This document shows, in pieces, positions 26,772 to 36,153 of a stretch of 64,000 nucleotides of DNA. Origin of the DNA: Janthinobacterium sp. B9-8. GTDB taxonomy: Bacteria; Pseudomonadota; Gammaproteobacteria; Burkholderiales; Chitinibacteraceae. A model generated the notes under the pieces. The model was not told where the DNA came from and made no database searches. It was given only the letters and a program-made list of their open reading frames with translations. Every line of letters begins with the position of its first letter. Within the stretch, counting starts at the first letter, position 1. A program made the translations under genes and the position numbers. The stretch lies in NCBI RefSeq assembly GCF_000969645.2, contig NZ_CP014222.1, positions 1,240,001-1,304,000 on the forward strand, read 5' to 3'.

Positions 26772-27197
26772 ATGAAAAACTCAGGGATTATTTTGGCTTG
26801 CTCCGCTGTACTTGCAGCGGCTGTCATGACAGGGTGTGCAGAGAACCCACCTGCTGCAACTGATTCTGCATCAGCTACATCATGGGCAAAGCCCCCCGTT
26901 ATTGTGGCGATAGGCAAGCCATATATGCTTCAGTTTGAAAAAATGGCTGCCAAGCTAACGCCACAGCAAGAAGAGCAGCTGATGGCGCTGTTACCTCAGC
27001 TTAAAGACGTTAAAAGCATTATTTTGCGCGGGTACTGCAATAAAAAAGACATTGGCAACGCTAAAGATTCTGCCTTGGCTCGTGCCGTTAATGTAGAAAA
27101 ATTCCTGGTAAGCCAAGGCGTTCCAGATCACAAAATGAGCTTGCGTTACAACACCGATGATGCAGAGCATGCTGTTGAGCTGGAAATCGGCGGTTAA
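26772..27197 (+). CDS. OmpA-like-domain lipoprotein (copy 2)
   Basis: A 141-residue paralogue of the lipoprotein at 13671, with lipobox MTGC at about residues 18-21. The C-terminal half is almost the same (LRGYCNKKDIGNAKDSALAR, then AVNVEKFLVSQGV), while the Ala-rich linker is shorter. The gene looks intact, although the vgrG copy behind it is dead, so it may still be functional. The leader hairpins are duplicated with it. Confidence 0.75.
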   Translation: MKNSGIILACSAVLAAAVMTGCAENPPAATDSASATSWAKPPVIVAIGKPYMLQFEKMAAKLTPQQEEQLMALLPQLKDVKSIILRGYCNKKDIGNAKDSALARAVNVEKFLVSQGVPDHKMSLRYNTDDAEHAVELEIGG

Positions 27198-27237
27198 TTT
27201 TACTAAGTATTCCCTTGCTCGCTCTTTTTGACTCTTA

Positions 27238-27825
27238 ATGAGTGCCCCCATGCCCCTGTCGCAACTACTGAGCAGCTTTGCTGCTGCATTTAATCAAGAC
27301 CAGCGCTTGATCTCTTTACAGTTAGGCGATGGCGGGGCACGGGGCGAGCAGTTGCTGCCGCAACGAGTGAGGGCAGCGAGGGGATTAATCAGGCTTGCCG
27401 CTATCAGATCGATTGCTTATCCCCCGATGGTGCTCTAGAGCTTAAATCCTTGCTTGTTCTGCCAGTGGTTTTATCGGTCGCTGATGCGAATGGTAGTGAA
27501 ATTGAGCGCTGCGGTGTCGTCTCGCAAGCATAATTACTAGGTTCTGATGGTGGCTTTGCCAAGTATGCGCTGACGGTGGAGCCACCGTTTGCCTTACTCA
27601 GATACCGCCGCACTTCACGCGTGTTTCAGGATTTATCCATTCCGATATCGTGAAGCAAGTCTTGGCCGAGCATCAAGCCAAAAATCCCGTCTTTGCAAAC
27701 AAGATGAGGTAAACATCTCGGCAGGGAATCAAAGGGGAGGTGGATTTAGCCAATCCCATACTCAAAAGCTTAAAGAATTAGAGGTAGCAAGGCAGAATTT
27801 AGCGAAGGCAGAAAAAGGGCTTTGA
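27238..27825 (+). pseudogene. Truncated, frameshifted vgrG copy fused to the tail of another gene
   Basis: From the ATG at 27238 the DNA matches the start of the intact vgrG (14191 onward) closely for about 460 bp. Three lesions are visible: loss of one G after CAACGAGT (near 27368), an in-frame TAA at 27531 where the intact gene has CAA, and a small deletion near 27645. Homology ends at about 27697. The remainder reads in another frame as a short tail (VNISAGNQRGGGFSQSHTQK) ending at 27825. That is probably the 3' end of a lost effector or VgrG-linked gene. Confidence 0.85.
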
Positions 27826-27833
27826 TTTAAATA

Positions 27834-27862
27834 AAGGCTTGCCGTGCCACAGCACCGCAAGC
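27834..27862 (-). terminator. Probable terminator of tssA
   Basis: Read on the minus strand, AGGCTTGC pairs with GCAAGCCT over a 13-14-base loop and is followed by TTTATT. It lies just past the tssA stop. Confidence 0.5.
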
Positions 27863-27872
27863 CTCTGTTGTT

Positions 27873-28982
27873 TTAATCGCGCTTAATATCTAGTAATTCA
27901 TTGAGCTGGCCTAGCGTTGCGTCGTCTTTGATCACCGAGCCTAGCCATTCTTCCAGGCTCATTTCTGCCCACTTGGCGGCGCGTTCGGCAAGGAGAGCTA
28001 CGGGGCTGTGGGGCTCGTGCTGGCGGAAGTAGCGGGCTACTTCTACCAATTGGCGCACGGCGTCTGTGCGGCTTTGTAGCGGACCTTGGCGGGCTGGGCT
28101 AGATGATTGGCCGCTGTGGGGTGTGGCGGCATGGTGGTGGCTGGCTGGTGCTTCATGGCTGGTCATCATGGGCGTTAGCTCTGGGCTATGTGCGGGGGCG
28201 TGGTGTGTGCTTGGTTCGCCCCATTGCAGGCGCAGGCGGTTGACGACTTCGAGGCAAGCGTTGAGTGCGTTTCGTAGCTCGGCAAAGTTGGGCGCGGCAA
28301 AGCCAAAGCGGGCATCAATGCGGCTATCCAGAGCCTGATAGGCCTGCTGGGTGTGTTCCAGCTGTGTATGTAGCTGCTTAAACCAGCTGGCACCGCTGGC
28401 ATTTACGCTTTTATCAAAGACGTCCCCAGCCAGCTTGCCTTCGGCCAGTGCCGCTTCTTTGGCTTGGCTATCTTTTAATCCCATGTTTTCTACTTCGCGG
28501 GATTCTTGCCATTGTTGCCAGTTATAGCCGCCGTGCAGCGGATCGGTCAGCGGTACTTCGCGCAGTGCAATGCCCATCTGATTGTTAAACCATTCCAGCT
28601 TGCCCACTCGCTCGTCTAAGTCGTTGGCATCGTACTCCGGGTAGCCAGTTTCCCAGTAATTCTCAAGTAGCCCGTCCAGTACCTGCAAAGCCAATTGAGC
28701 TCCTGCAAAGCCGCGCGTTTTTACCAAGGCTTCGCCATACCATGCGGCCAACTGTAAATCTTTACTTTGTTGGCTGAGGGCTTGCTTGCAGAGCTGGATT
28801 ACTTTGCCCCAGTCGGCACTTTTTAATTGCTGGCCCCAGTCGCCTTGAGAAAGGCTGGGATCATCCGCCCGGCGTGCTTCACGGATTTGATCGAAGAGGG
28901 TTGAATAGCCTAGATCTTCGCCTGCAGGTTGATCCGGGCTAATGGGGGCCAGTAATGTGGCCAGTTTTTCTTGGGTCGTCAT
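27873..28982 (-). CDS. tssA: T6SS assembly protein TssA (ImpA-type, short class)
   Basis: A 369-residue protein with the N-terminal ImpA_N domain (LLAPISPDQPAGEDLGYSTL near residues 12-31, then the KTRGFAGAQLALQVL segment). TssA helps prime the baseplate and coordinate tube and sheath polymerisation. A His/Ala/Pro-rich variable linker (about 255-300) precedes a short C-terminal domain (REHEP-like segment, EMSLEEWLGSVI). The gene is transcribed opposite to tssF-tssG and to tssH, alone between the vgrG pseudogene and tssF. Confidence 0.92.
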   Translation of the reverse strand: MTTQEKLATLLAPISPDQPAGEDLGYSTLFDQIREARRADDPSLSQGDWGQQLKSADWGKVIQLCKQALSQQSKDLQLAAWYGEALVKTRGFAGAQLALQVLDGLLENYWETGYPEYDANDLDERVGKLEWFNNQMGIALREVPLTDPLHGGYNWQQWQESREVENMGLKDSQAKEAALAEGKLAGDVFDKSVNASGASWFKQLHTQLEHTQQAYQALDSRIDARFGFAAPNFAELRNALNACLEVVNRLRLQWGEPSTHHAPAHSPELTPMMTSHEAPASHHHAATPHSGQSSSPARQGPLQSRTDAVRQLVEVARYFRQHEPHSPVALLAERAAKWAEMSLEEWLGSVIKDDATLGQLNELLDIKRD

Positions 28983-29207
28983 GGCGTTTAAAGGGCTCTC
29001 GGTGATAATAAATTAATCTGTCAATATGGTATTTTAATTACTTGAACTTGTCGTGAAACGAATGCTTTAAAAAGTAACAAGGTTAACAATTGCTTTCATT
29101 ATTACTCAGTATTGCCTGATAATGTCAGCTTAATGCAGGCCGCTAAGCTATTTATTGGTGCAGGATCTGCTGGTTCTACTTATTCACTCCAGAAAGACAG
29201 TGTCCGC

Positions 29208-31061
29208 ATGCTAGATTCATTATTGCCTTATTACGAGCGCGAGCTCAGTTTACTACGCGAATTGTCGGGTGAGTTTGCCCGCCGCTACCCCAAAATTGCC
29301 GGTCGCCTGCAATTGGAAGGGGATCAGTGCGAGGATCCGCATACCGAGCGTCTGATCGAATCATTTGCCTTTCTGGCGTCACGTATCCATAAAAAACTCG
29401 ATGATGAATATCCGGAAATCGCATCCAGTTTTCTGGACGTGCTTTATCCGCATTATTTGCGGCCTATTCCATCGTCTAGCATCGTGCAGTTTGAGTGCGA
29501 TCCGCTGCGCCCTGAAATCGCCAAGCGCTATGTAATTGAGCGCGGTCAGCCGGTGCATGCGCCCGCTATTCAGGGGGTGACATGTAAATTCAGAACGTGC
29601 TATCCGGTTGATCTTTATCCGCTGTCTTTATCAGATGCCAAGCTGGAGCTGAGCAGTAGCTCGCCTAGCTTGCGCCGTATCGCACCCGATGCTGCCGCAG
29701 TATTAACGCTGGAATTCAACACCCACGGCAATTTACCGATCAGCGGGATTAATTTGCAGTCGCTGCGTTTATTTCTGGATGGCGAGCCCGCCTTAATGCA
29801 TCTGGTGTATGAGCTCTTGCTATCAGGCACAACGCGTTTGCGCGTGGGTGACGGAAGCGATGATCCTGCGTGCACCCGATCATTGCCTGCTGCTGCGATT
29901 GCGCCGGTGGGTTTTGGCCGGGATGAGGGCGTGCTGGAATACGATGAGCGCTCTTTTCTGGGGTATCGCTTGCTCACTGAGTATTTTAGCTGCCCGGATA
30001 AATTTCTATTTGTTGATATCCAGCAGCTGGGCGATGTGGCGCTTAAAATTCAGGGCAGCAAATTGGTTATTCAGTGCCTGATTCAACGCTGGCCAGATAC
30101 CGAGCGCCATGCGCGCTTGCTGCATCATTTACAAGCCTCGCACTTTAAGCTGGGTTGCACGCCGATTGTTAATCTGTTTGTGCAGGCGGGCGAGCCGATT
30201 CGGGTGACTCATCAAAAAGCAAGCTACCCTGTTGTGGCCGATGCGCGCAAGCAACATGCTTTTGAGGTGATGCAGCTCAGGCGTGTAGTGAGGGTGGAAA
30301 AAACCGGCAGCCAGGAAAGTAGCGAAGAAGTCTTGCCGTTTTATGCAATCCGGCATGGTGTAAATAAAGATGGGCCAAAGTTTTATTGGCATGCCAGTCG
30401 CGAAGCCTCGCCCCGTCAGGATGATAAGGGTACAGATTTAGAGCTGCATCTGGTTGATCTTGATTTTAATGCCGTGCGGCCGGGGGCCGAGGTGTTGAGC
30501 TTGGAATTACTTTGCAGCAATCGAGATTTACCCGAGCTCATCCCTTTTGGGGGGAGCCAGTCCGGCCAGCATATCGATTTCAGCTTGCCGGGGCATTCGG
30601 TGGTTAAACGTGTGAAGCTATTGCGTAAACCGAGCAACAGCTTACGTCCGCCGCAAAAACGTGGCTTGCAATGGCGTCTGGTTTCGCACCTGTCGCTTAA
30701 TTATTTGTCTTTGATTGAGTCTGGCCGCTCAGCCTTGCAAGAAATGCTGGTGCTCTATAACCAAACTGATTCGCCGGTGAATACAAGGCAGATTCAGGGG
30801 ATTAGCGCCATTAGCAGCGCACCCGCCGTTACCCGTGTATTGGGTCGTGATTTTGCGGGCTTTGTACGCGGTACCGAAATCACCCTGACGTTGGATGAGG
30901 AGTACTACGTGGGCGGCAGTATTTATCTGTTTGCTAGCGTTTTAGAGCGCTTCTTTGCGCTTTATTGCTCGCCCAATAGTTTTACCCGTTTACGGGTTAA
31001 AACCAAGCATGAAGAGCTGGCTGCATGGCCGGCCCGTGCGGGTGAGGCCTTGGTGATTTAA
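29208..31061 (+). CDS. tssF: T6SS baseplate protein TssF
   Basis: A 617-residue TssF. The family N-terminus is plain from the ATG at 29208: LLPYYERELSLLRELSGEFA, then RYPKIAGRL. The frame is open back to 29112, but those 32 residues do not look like TssF. TssF forms the baseplate wedge with TssG and TssE. tssG follows after about 130 bp, in which I see no gene. Confidence 0.94.
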   Translation: MLDSLLPYYERELSLLRELSGEFARRYPKIAGRLQLEGDQCEDPHTERLIESFAFLASRIHKKLDDEYPEIASSFLDVLYPHYLRPIPSSSIVQFECDPLRPEIAKRYVIERGQPVHAPAIQGVTCKFRTCYPVDLYPLSLSDAKLELSSSSPSLRRIAPDAAAVLTLEFNTHGNLPISGINLQSLRLFLDGEPALMHLVYELLLSGTTRLRVGDGSDDPACTRSLPAAAIAPVGFGRDEGVLEYDERSFLGYRLLTEYFSCPDKFLFVDIQQLGDVALKIQGSKLVIQCLIQRWPDTERHARLLHHLQASHFKLGCTPIVNLFVQAGEPIRVTHQKASYPVVADARKQHAFEVMQLRRVVRVEKTGSQESSEEVLPFYAIRHGVNKDGPKFYWHASREASPRQDDKGTDLELHLVDLDFNAVRPGAEVLSLELLCSNRDLPELIPFGGSQSGQHIDFSLPGHSVVKRVKLLRKPSNSLRPPQKRGLQWRLVSHLSLNYLSLIESGRSALQEMLVLYNQTDSPVNTRQIQGISAISSAPAVTRVLGRDFAGFVRGTEITLTLDEEYYVGGSIYLFASVLERFFALYCSPNSFTRLRVKTKHEELAAWPARAGEALVI

Positions 31062-31193
31062 TCATCTGCCTCGCTGAATTACGGTGCTTCTTTTGCATCG
31101 TGCTGTGGCGAGGCGGATGTTGTCTGCTCAGCGGTTTGCGGCTTTTCTTGCCTGCGCCGCGCTGGATAAAACAAATAATAAGGAATTAGCTGC

Positions 31194-32207
31194 ATGGCCA
31201 GCTCTAAACTGCCTCGTCATTTAGATGAGGAGCTGTTAGCCAATCCTACAGGCTACGGTTTTTTTCAGGCCGTCAGGCTGTTGGGTCTTGCGGCCAGAAA
31301 GCGGGGCGATCGACGTGGCCCTTTGCCTGCCGGTTTGCGATTTCGTACTTTAGCTAATTTGTCTTTCCCTGCCAGTGAAATGACGCGTTATACCGCCGTG
31401 CAAACTGAAGATGGCGAGCTGCATGAGCTGGAAGTCGCTTTTATGGGCTTAACGGGGCCGAGCGGTGTTTTGCCCACCAGCTATACCGAGCTACTGATCG
31501 AGCGCCGCCAGCAGTTTCGTGACCCTACCCTACATGCTTTTTTAGATATTTTTAGCCATCGCTCGATTGCTTTGTTTTATGGCGCTTGGAAAAAATATCG
31601 CTTCTGGCTGCAAGTGGAAGGGGGCGAGCAAGATGGCTTTAGCCGCAACCTGCTTGATTTGGGCGGAATGGGGCTGAGCGCACTACGGGCACAAATGGGG
31701 CAGGGCGCGCTGCATAATGAAAACCTGTTTATTTATTATGCAGGGCTATTAAGCCAGAAGCCGATGTCCAGCCAAGCCTTGGTGACGCTGATTGAGGGCT
31801 TTTTTGGCTTCAGGGCCGAGCTGGTGCAGTTTACTGGGCAGTGGATGAATTTACCGGAAGAAGAGCAAAGCCAGCTGGGTGGTGCTTCTTGCGAGTTAGG
31901 TGTTTCCGCGTTTGCGGGTGATCGGGTGTGGGATAGGCAGACTAAGCTTAATTTGCGCTTGGGGCCGCTACGCTGGTCACAGTTTTCTGCTTTGCAGCCC
32001 AATGCGGCCGCTGCACATTCGCTTAGGGATCTGCTTAAGTTTGCGCTGGGGCATAGCCTAGCGTGTGATGTGACTCTGATTCTGGATCAGCGTGATGTCC
32101 CCGATGCAGAGCTTGCTGAAGAGCCTGTGGTTCAGCTAGGGGGGAGCTGCTGGCTGGGTAAGCTGGATCATGATCCGAGTGATATGACGTTTTGTTTATT
32201 GCACTAG
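31194..32207 (+). CDS. tssG: T6SS baseplate protein TssG
   Basis: A 337-residue TssG with the family traits GYGFFQAVRLLG near residue 20, the GLTGPSGVLPTSYTELL stretch near 88, and FLDIFSHRSIALFYGAWKKY near 115. It partners TssF in the wedge. It is the last gene of the T6SS locus and ends at a strong bidirectional terminator. Confidence 0.94.
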   Translation: MASSKLPRHLDEELLANPTGYGFFQAVRLLGLAARKRGDRRGPLPAGLRFRTLANLSFPASEMTRYTAVQTEDGELHELEVAFMGLTGPSGVLPTSYTELLIERRQQFRDPTLHAFLDIFSHRSIALFYGAWKKYRFWLQVEGGEQDGFSRNLLDLGGMGLSALRAQMGQGALHNENLFIYYAGLLSQKPMSSQALVTLIEGFFGFRAELVQFTGQWMNLPEEEQSQLGGASCELGVSAFAGDRVWDRQTKLNLRLGPLRWSQFSALQPNAAAAHSLRDLLKFALGHSLACDVTLILDQRDVPDAELAEEPVVQLGGSCWLGKLDHDPSDMTFCLLH

Positions 32208-32212
32208 CAAAT

Positions 32213-32246
32213 AAAATGGCCCGGATAATTATCCGGGCCATTTTTT
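32213..32246. terminator. Bidirectional terminator between tssG and mtnN
   Basis: TGGCCCGGATAA and its exact reverse complement form a 24-bp palindrome (32217-32240) flanked by A-run and T-run. It serves the convergent tssG and mtnN genes. Confidence 0.9.
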
Positions 32247-32994
32247 AATTCAGGGCGGGCGCTGTTTGCTGTCTGGATTTCGGCGCGCTATGCGCCTTAT
32301 TCCCTAGCTCATTCAGTAAGGCAATCACCATGAGTGCTGAGTGGTAGCCCGCCTTGATAATGTATTGATCAAAATCGACCGGTGAATCGTTGTTTGCATT
32401 ATCTGATAGCGATCTGATAATCACAAAAGGCAGATCGTGCTGATGGCAAACTTGCGCAATGGCTGCGGCTTCCATTTCGCAGGCTGCCATGGTTGGGAAG
32501 TTTTTGAGCATGGCGGCGGTGCGGGTGCTGTCGCAAATAAAGCTATCACCAGTGCAAATCAAGCCATCGATGGCACGCACCTGGCCAAGGCTGGCTACGG
32601 CGCGGTGTGCGGCGGCTACCAAGCTCGCATCCGGCGTAAAGGCGGCAGGTTGCTGGGCCATCTGGCCGATTTCATAACCAAAAGCGGTGACATCCACGTC
32701 GTGGTGGCGCACTTCGGATGAAATCACAATGTCGCCAATCGATAAGTGATCAACAAAACCGCCCGCGGAGCCTGTATTGATAATGGCTTCGGGCTGATAT
32801 TTAGCGATTAAAAGCGTGGTGGCGATGCTGGCTGCGACTTTGCCAATGCCAGAGCGGGTGACGATCACTTGGTGGTTCGCTAGAGTGCCGCTGTAAAAAT
32901 CGATACCGGCGACTGTTTCCTTGCTGCTGTTTTCCATAGTGGCAATCAGGTGGGCCACTTCAGGCTCCATCGCTCCGATAATTCCGATTTTCAT
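32245..32994 (-). CDS. mtnN: 5'-methylthioadenosine/S-adenosylhomocysteine nucleosidase
   Basis: A 249-residue MtnN/Pfs, which cleaves MTA and SAH to adenine and the thioribose or ribosyl-homocysteine. This feeds methionine salvage, methyl-cycle detoxification and AI-2 precursor supply. The family start [13 protein letters not shown] holds the catalytic-base Glu, [10 protein letters not shown] is the ribose-binding segment and SLSDNAN holds the catalytic Asp. A short extra C-terminal tail (about 20 residues, [11 protein letters not shown]) is present. It is monocistronic. Confidence 0.95.
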   Translation of the reverse strand: MKIGIIGAMEPEVAHLIATMENSSKETVAGIDFYSGTLANHQVIVTRSGIGKVAASIATTLLIAKYQPEAIINTGSAGGFVDHLSIGDIVISSEVRHHDVDVTAFGYEIGQMAQQPAAFTPDASLVAAAHRAVASLGQVRAIDGLICTGDSFICDSTRTAAMLKNFPTMAACEMEAAAIAQVCHQHDLPFVIIRSLSDNANNDSPVDFDQYIIKAGYHSALMVIALLNELGNKAHSAPKSRQQTAPALN

Positions 32995-33192
32995 TTTTTT
33001 CCTAGCTTACAAAGTGTACAGGGTAAGGTGGCGGATAATGCCTTAGCTGAGGCGCTATGCCAAATGAAATAATCACTTTTCAGGGCTTAATAAGAAATAC
33101 TTCTAAGTGAAGGTGCTGATGTATAAATTTAGCGGTCACTTTCTTGTCATCTAAGGGTTTTAGTCTGAATGATTTAAGGATCGTTAACGCTT

Positions 33193-34101
33193 ATGGCTCA
33201 GCCCTTTTTAAAAATAGTCGTCGTTTTTTGTGCTTCATGGCTGGTGAGTACCGCTTATGCCGCACCCCAGCTGGTTGCGCATCGGGGCGGTACGGCAGAT
33301 GCGCCAGAAAACACCCTACTGGCTTTGCAGAGCGCGTTGGAAAACGGCGCGGATATGCTGTGGATTACAGTGCAAATCTCAAGCGATGGCGTGCCTGTGC
33401 TCTATCGCCCTGCTGATGCATCCACACTGACTGATGGCCGCGGGCCGTTGAATTCTTTGAGTGCAGCTCAGTTGGCGGGTTTAAATGCGGGCTATGCCTT
33501 TAGTCAGAGTGACGCTTCGGGTAATAAAATATTTCCCTATCGCCTACAGCCCCTACGTATTCCTACGCTTAAAGAGGCATTGCACGTTATTCCAAAATCA
33601 GTGCCTATCTTGCTGGATATGAAGCAATTGCCCGCTGCGCCCTTGGTGGCTAGCGTGGCAAAAGTACTGGATGAGGAAAAAGCATGGCAGCGAGTGCGTA
33701 TTTACTCGACGGAGAAAGATGTTTTAACCCTGCTCGCCGATTATCGTGAAGCAAAGGTGTTTGAATCCAGAGATGCAACACGGCAGCGCTTGAGTGGCGT
33801 GGCATTAAGCGGCAGCTGCGATGCCCCGCCGGCGGCAGGCGCATGGGTAGGGATGGAATTAGAGCGAACGGTAACGGTAGTAGAGAAATTTACTTTAGGC
33901 GAGGGGCGCTCAGAAGTGAAGGCGCGCTGGTGGACGCCTGCAGCGGTGAGCTGCTTTAAAACCAATCCTGATGTAAAAATTGTTGTCTTTGGTGTGGATA
34001 CACCGGCCGCCTATCAGGCAGCAGAAAAACTAGGTGTCGATCATGTGATGAGCGATTCGCCAATCAAAATGAAGGCAATTCGCCTGAGTGTTAAGCCTTA
34101 G
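33193..34101 (+). CDS. Secreted GDPD-like protein with altered metal/catalytic residues
   Basis: A 302-residue protein with a signal peptide (cleavage after AYA, about residue 23) and the start of a glycerophosphodiester phosphodiesterase TIM barrel (VAHRGGTADAPENTL). In active GDPD enzymes the next strands carry the metal ligands E-x-D and the second catalytic His in an HD pair. Here the matching positions read LWITVQISSDGVPVLYRP, so these residues are missing. I recall a family of similar proteins annotated as GDPD, so this is probably a conserved divergent branch. It may use other residues or may bind rather than cleave. The C-terminal GVDHVMSDSP resembles the end of the GDPD barrel. Confidence 0.7.
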   Translation: MAQPFLKIVVVFCASWLVSTAYAAPQLVAHRGGTADAPENTLLALQSALENGADMLWITVQISSDGVPVLYRPADASTLTDGRGPLNSLSAAQLAGLNAGYAFSQSDASGNKIFPYRLQPLRIPTLKEALHVIPKSVPILLDMKQLPAAPLVASVAKVLDEEKAWQRVRIYSTEKDVLTLLADYREAKVFESRDATRQRLSGVALSGSCDAPPAAGAWVGMELERTVTVVEKFTLGEGRSEVKARWWTPAAVSCFKTNPDVKIVVFGVDTPAAYQAAEKLGVDHVMSDSPIKMKAIRLSVKP

Positions 34102-34144
34102 TGATATTGCCAGCTCAGGCTTAAGGCTTGAGCTGGCGCTCGTC

Positions 34145-34816
34145 TTACCCTAGGCGCTGGCGAATAAACTGCCCGATGGCCTGGATTTCCGGCATGCAAA
34201 CTGAATGCTGCATCGGCCATGTTTGCCAGCTAATGGTGAAACCTAGCTCGCTCAGCTTGTCTTTTGCGGCTTCGCCAAGGGAAAGGCCAACAACAGGGTC
34301 GGCGCTGCCGTGTGCGGCAAAGATGGGGGTGTCTTGGTTGCTTAGTCCTGCCTGAATCAACTCAGGCGCAGGCAGGTAAGTCGATAGCGCCACAATCCCG
34401 GCTAGTTTTTCCGGGTGCAGCGTACCTGCCGTATAGGCAATCGCGCCGCCTTGTGAAAAGCCAGCCAGAATAATGCGATTACTCGGTACACCGCGCTGGT
34501 TTTCACGCGCAATCAGGGTGCGGATCATGTCTACCGAGGCCTTTACACCCGCCACATCGGCCTGACGGCTAATTTGATCGAAATGCAAAATATCGTACCA
34601 AGCCCGCATCACATAGCCGTTGTTGCAGCTGATGGGCATATTCGGTGCGTGCGGGAAGACAAAACGCACTGCTAATTGTGCCGGTAGCTGCAAATCAGGA
34701 ACAATGCCCGCAAAATCATTGCCGTCCGCGCCAAGGCCATGCAGCCAGATTACGCTGGCGTTTGGCTGATCGGCGGTTTCAATTTCTACGCATTGCAGTA
34801 ATTCGGCGGTGCTCAT
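34145..34816 (-). CDS. Carboxylesterase / alpha-beta hydrolase (YpfH/EstB type)
   Basis: A 223-residue phospholipase/carboxylesterase family protein. The triad is visible: Ser in GFSQGG (near residue 115), Asp in HGSADPVV (near 168) and His in PMQHSVC (near 200). The IWLHGLGADGNDF stretch forms the oxyanion region. It hydrolyses short acyl esters in the family; the natural substrate is unknown. It may be the last gene of the darP-HAD-mogA transcript, about 105 bp after mogA. Confidence 0.88.
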   Translation of the reverse strand: MSTAELLQCVEIETADQPNASVIWLHGLGADGNDFAGIVPDLQLPAQLAVRFVFPHAPNMPISCNNGYVMRAWYDILHFDQISRQADVAGVKASVDMIRTLIARENQRGVPSNRIILAGFSQGGAIAYTAGTLHPEKLAGIVALSTYLPAPELIQAGLSNQDTPIFAAHGSADPVVGLSLGEAAKDKLSELGFTISWQTWPMQHSVCMPEIQAIGQFIRQRLG

Positions 34817-34921
34817 GGTTTATTCCTGATGGGTTTAACGTTGGGTGCATTGCACCTTTAGATGAGGCGTTAACTTTTAATGGCTAGGTTCAACGTCGGG
34901 TTCATGACGTCGCCAATGGCC

Positions 34922-35500
34922 TTAGTTCTTAATGGCAGATTTAGGTCTGAAACTCGCAACGATGGCGGCGTGGGTTTCGATATATGGGCCGTCTAATAGC
35001 TGAATGCAGTAGGGTACGGCGGCAAAGATGCCGTTGACCAAGACTTTGCCGTCTTCATCTTTTACGCCTTCCAGCGTTTCTTTGATCGATTTAGGCTGGC
35101 CGGGCAGATTTAAAATCAAACACTGCTTACGAATTGCGCCGACCTGACGGCTAAGAATCGCCGTGGGTACATAATGCAGGCTGATCTGGCGCATTTGCTC
35201 GCCAAAGCCAGGCATCACGCGATCTGCAATAGCTAGTGTGGCATCCGGCGTAACATCACGCAGCGCAGGGCCAGTGCCGCCGGTGGTCAGAATAAGGTGA
35301 CAGCCTTCTGTATCGACCAAGTCCTTTAGTGTGGCTTCGATTAGCGCTTGCTCGTCGGGGATCAGGCGGCTAATGGTGTGATGCGGGCTGCTTAGCGCGC
35401 GTCCCAGCCATTCTTCTAAGGCGGGAATGCCTAAGTCTTGATAGACACCGCTTGAGGCACGATCAGAAATAGAAACAAGGCCAATTTTTAGCGTATTCAT
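34922..35500 (-). CDS. mogA: Molybdopterin adenylyltransferase
   Basis: A 192-residue MogA, which adenylates molybdopterin before molybdenum insertion in molybdenum cofactor synthesis. The family start IGLVSISDRASSGVYQDLG, the TTGGTGPALRDVTPDAT motif and the LNLPGQPKSIKETL motif are all present. Its ATG overlaps the stop of the upstream HAD gene (ATGA), so the two are translationally coupled. No other molybdenum cofactor gene is in the window. Confidence 0.94.
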   Translation of the reverse strand: MNTLKIGLVSISDRASSGVYQDLGIPALEEWLGRALSSPHHTISRLIPDEQALIEATLKDLVDTEGCHLILTTGGTGPALRDVTPDATLAIADRVMPGFGEQMRQISLHYVPTAILSRQVGAIRKQCLILNLPGQPKSIKETLEGVKDEDGKVLVNGIFAAVPYCIQLLDGPYIETHAAIVASFRPKSAIKN

Positions 35501-36153
35501 CGCTGGGCAAGTCCTGAGATCACAATGCGCTCGCCTACTTTAAGGGTGAGCGAGTGGTAATTAGTAATGATGTGCTCAGCATGACTGAGTTCTTGGGCGG
35601 AGTGCGATGAGGTGAGCGCAATCACGGGAATGCCCGCTGTTTGCGCCGATTGCACGCCGCTGAGCGCATCTTCAAAGGCCACGCATTGCTGTGGGTCTAA
35701 GCCAAACAGCGCCGCGCCTTTTAAAAAAGCTTCGGGGTGCGGCTTGCCTTGGCTTACATCGTCTGCCGAAATCAGCCTTGTTGGCGCAGGCAGGCCCGCA
35801 TAAGCTAATTTAGCTAAGGCGATGTCGCGTGGAGCAGAGGTGACAACGGCCCATTGATCTGGGCGCAGCTGAGCTAGGAAATCCGCCGCACCATCAATGG
35901 CCACTGTGCCGTCTAATTTACGGGCTTCTTCTTGTAGTAATACGGCCACTTCGGCCGCGGCATCAAGGTGCGGGGCGACGAGGGCAATGGTTTCTATGCC
36001 GCGCCGTCCATGCACATGCTGCATCACAAAGTCTGGATCTAAATGTTGGCGAACAGCCCATCGTCGCCATAGCCCTTCGATACAAGGGGTTGAATCAACT
36101 AAGGTGCCGTCCATATCGAACAGCAGTGCAGTGCATTCGATTTGCCAAGTCAT
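35497..36153 (-). CDS. HAD-family phosphatase (sugar-phosphatase-like)
   Basis: A 218-residue HAD hydrolase with motif I DMDGTLVDS (nucleophile Asp near residue 14), motif II VVTSAPRD, the Lys in GKPHPEAF, and motif III VAFEDALSGVQSAQTAG. The helical cap is of subclass I. It most resembles the E. coli YfbT/DOG sugar-phosphatase group, but the substrate cannot be fixed. It starts immediately after the darP stop and overlaps mogA. Confidence 0.88.
   Translation of the reverse strand: MTWQIECTALLFDMDGTLVDSTPCIEGLWRRWAVRQHLDPDFVMQHVHGRRGIETIALVAPHLDAAAEVAVLLQEEARKLDGTVAIDGAADFLAQLRPDQWAVVTSAPRDIALAKLAYAGLPAPTRLISADDVSQGKPHPEAFLKGAALFGLDPQQCVAFEDALSGVQSAQTAGIPVIALTSSHSAQELSHAEHIITNYHSLTLKVGERIVISGLAQR

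Noticed and set aside
1782..32207. Contractile prophage tail
   Set aside because: gp25, tube and spike proteins are present, but together with TssJ, TssK, TssL, TssM and ClpV and without phage head or lysis genes; it is a T6SS.
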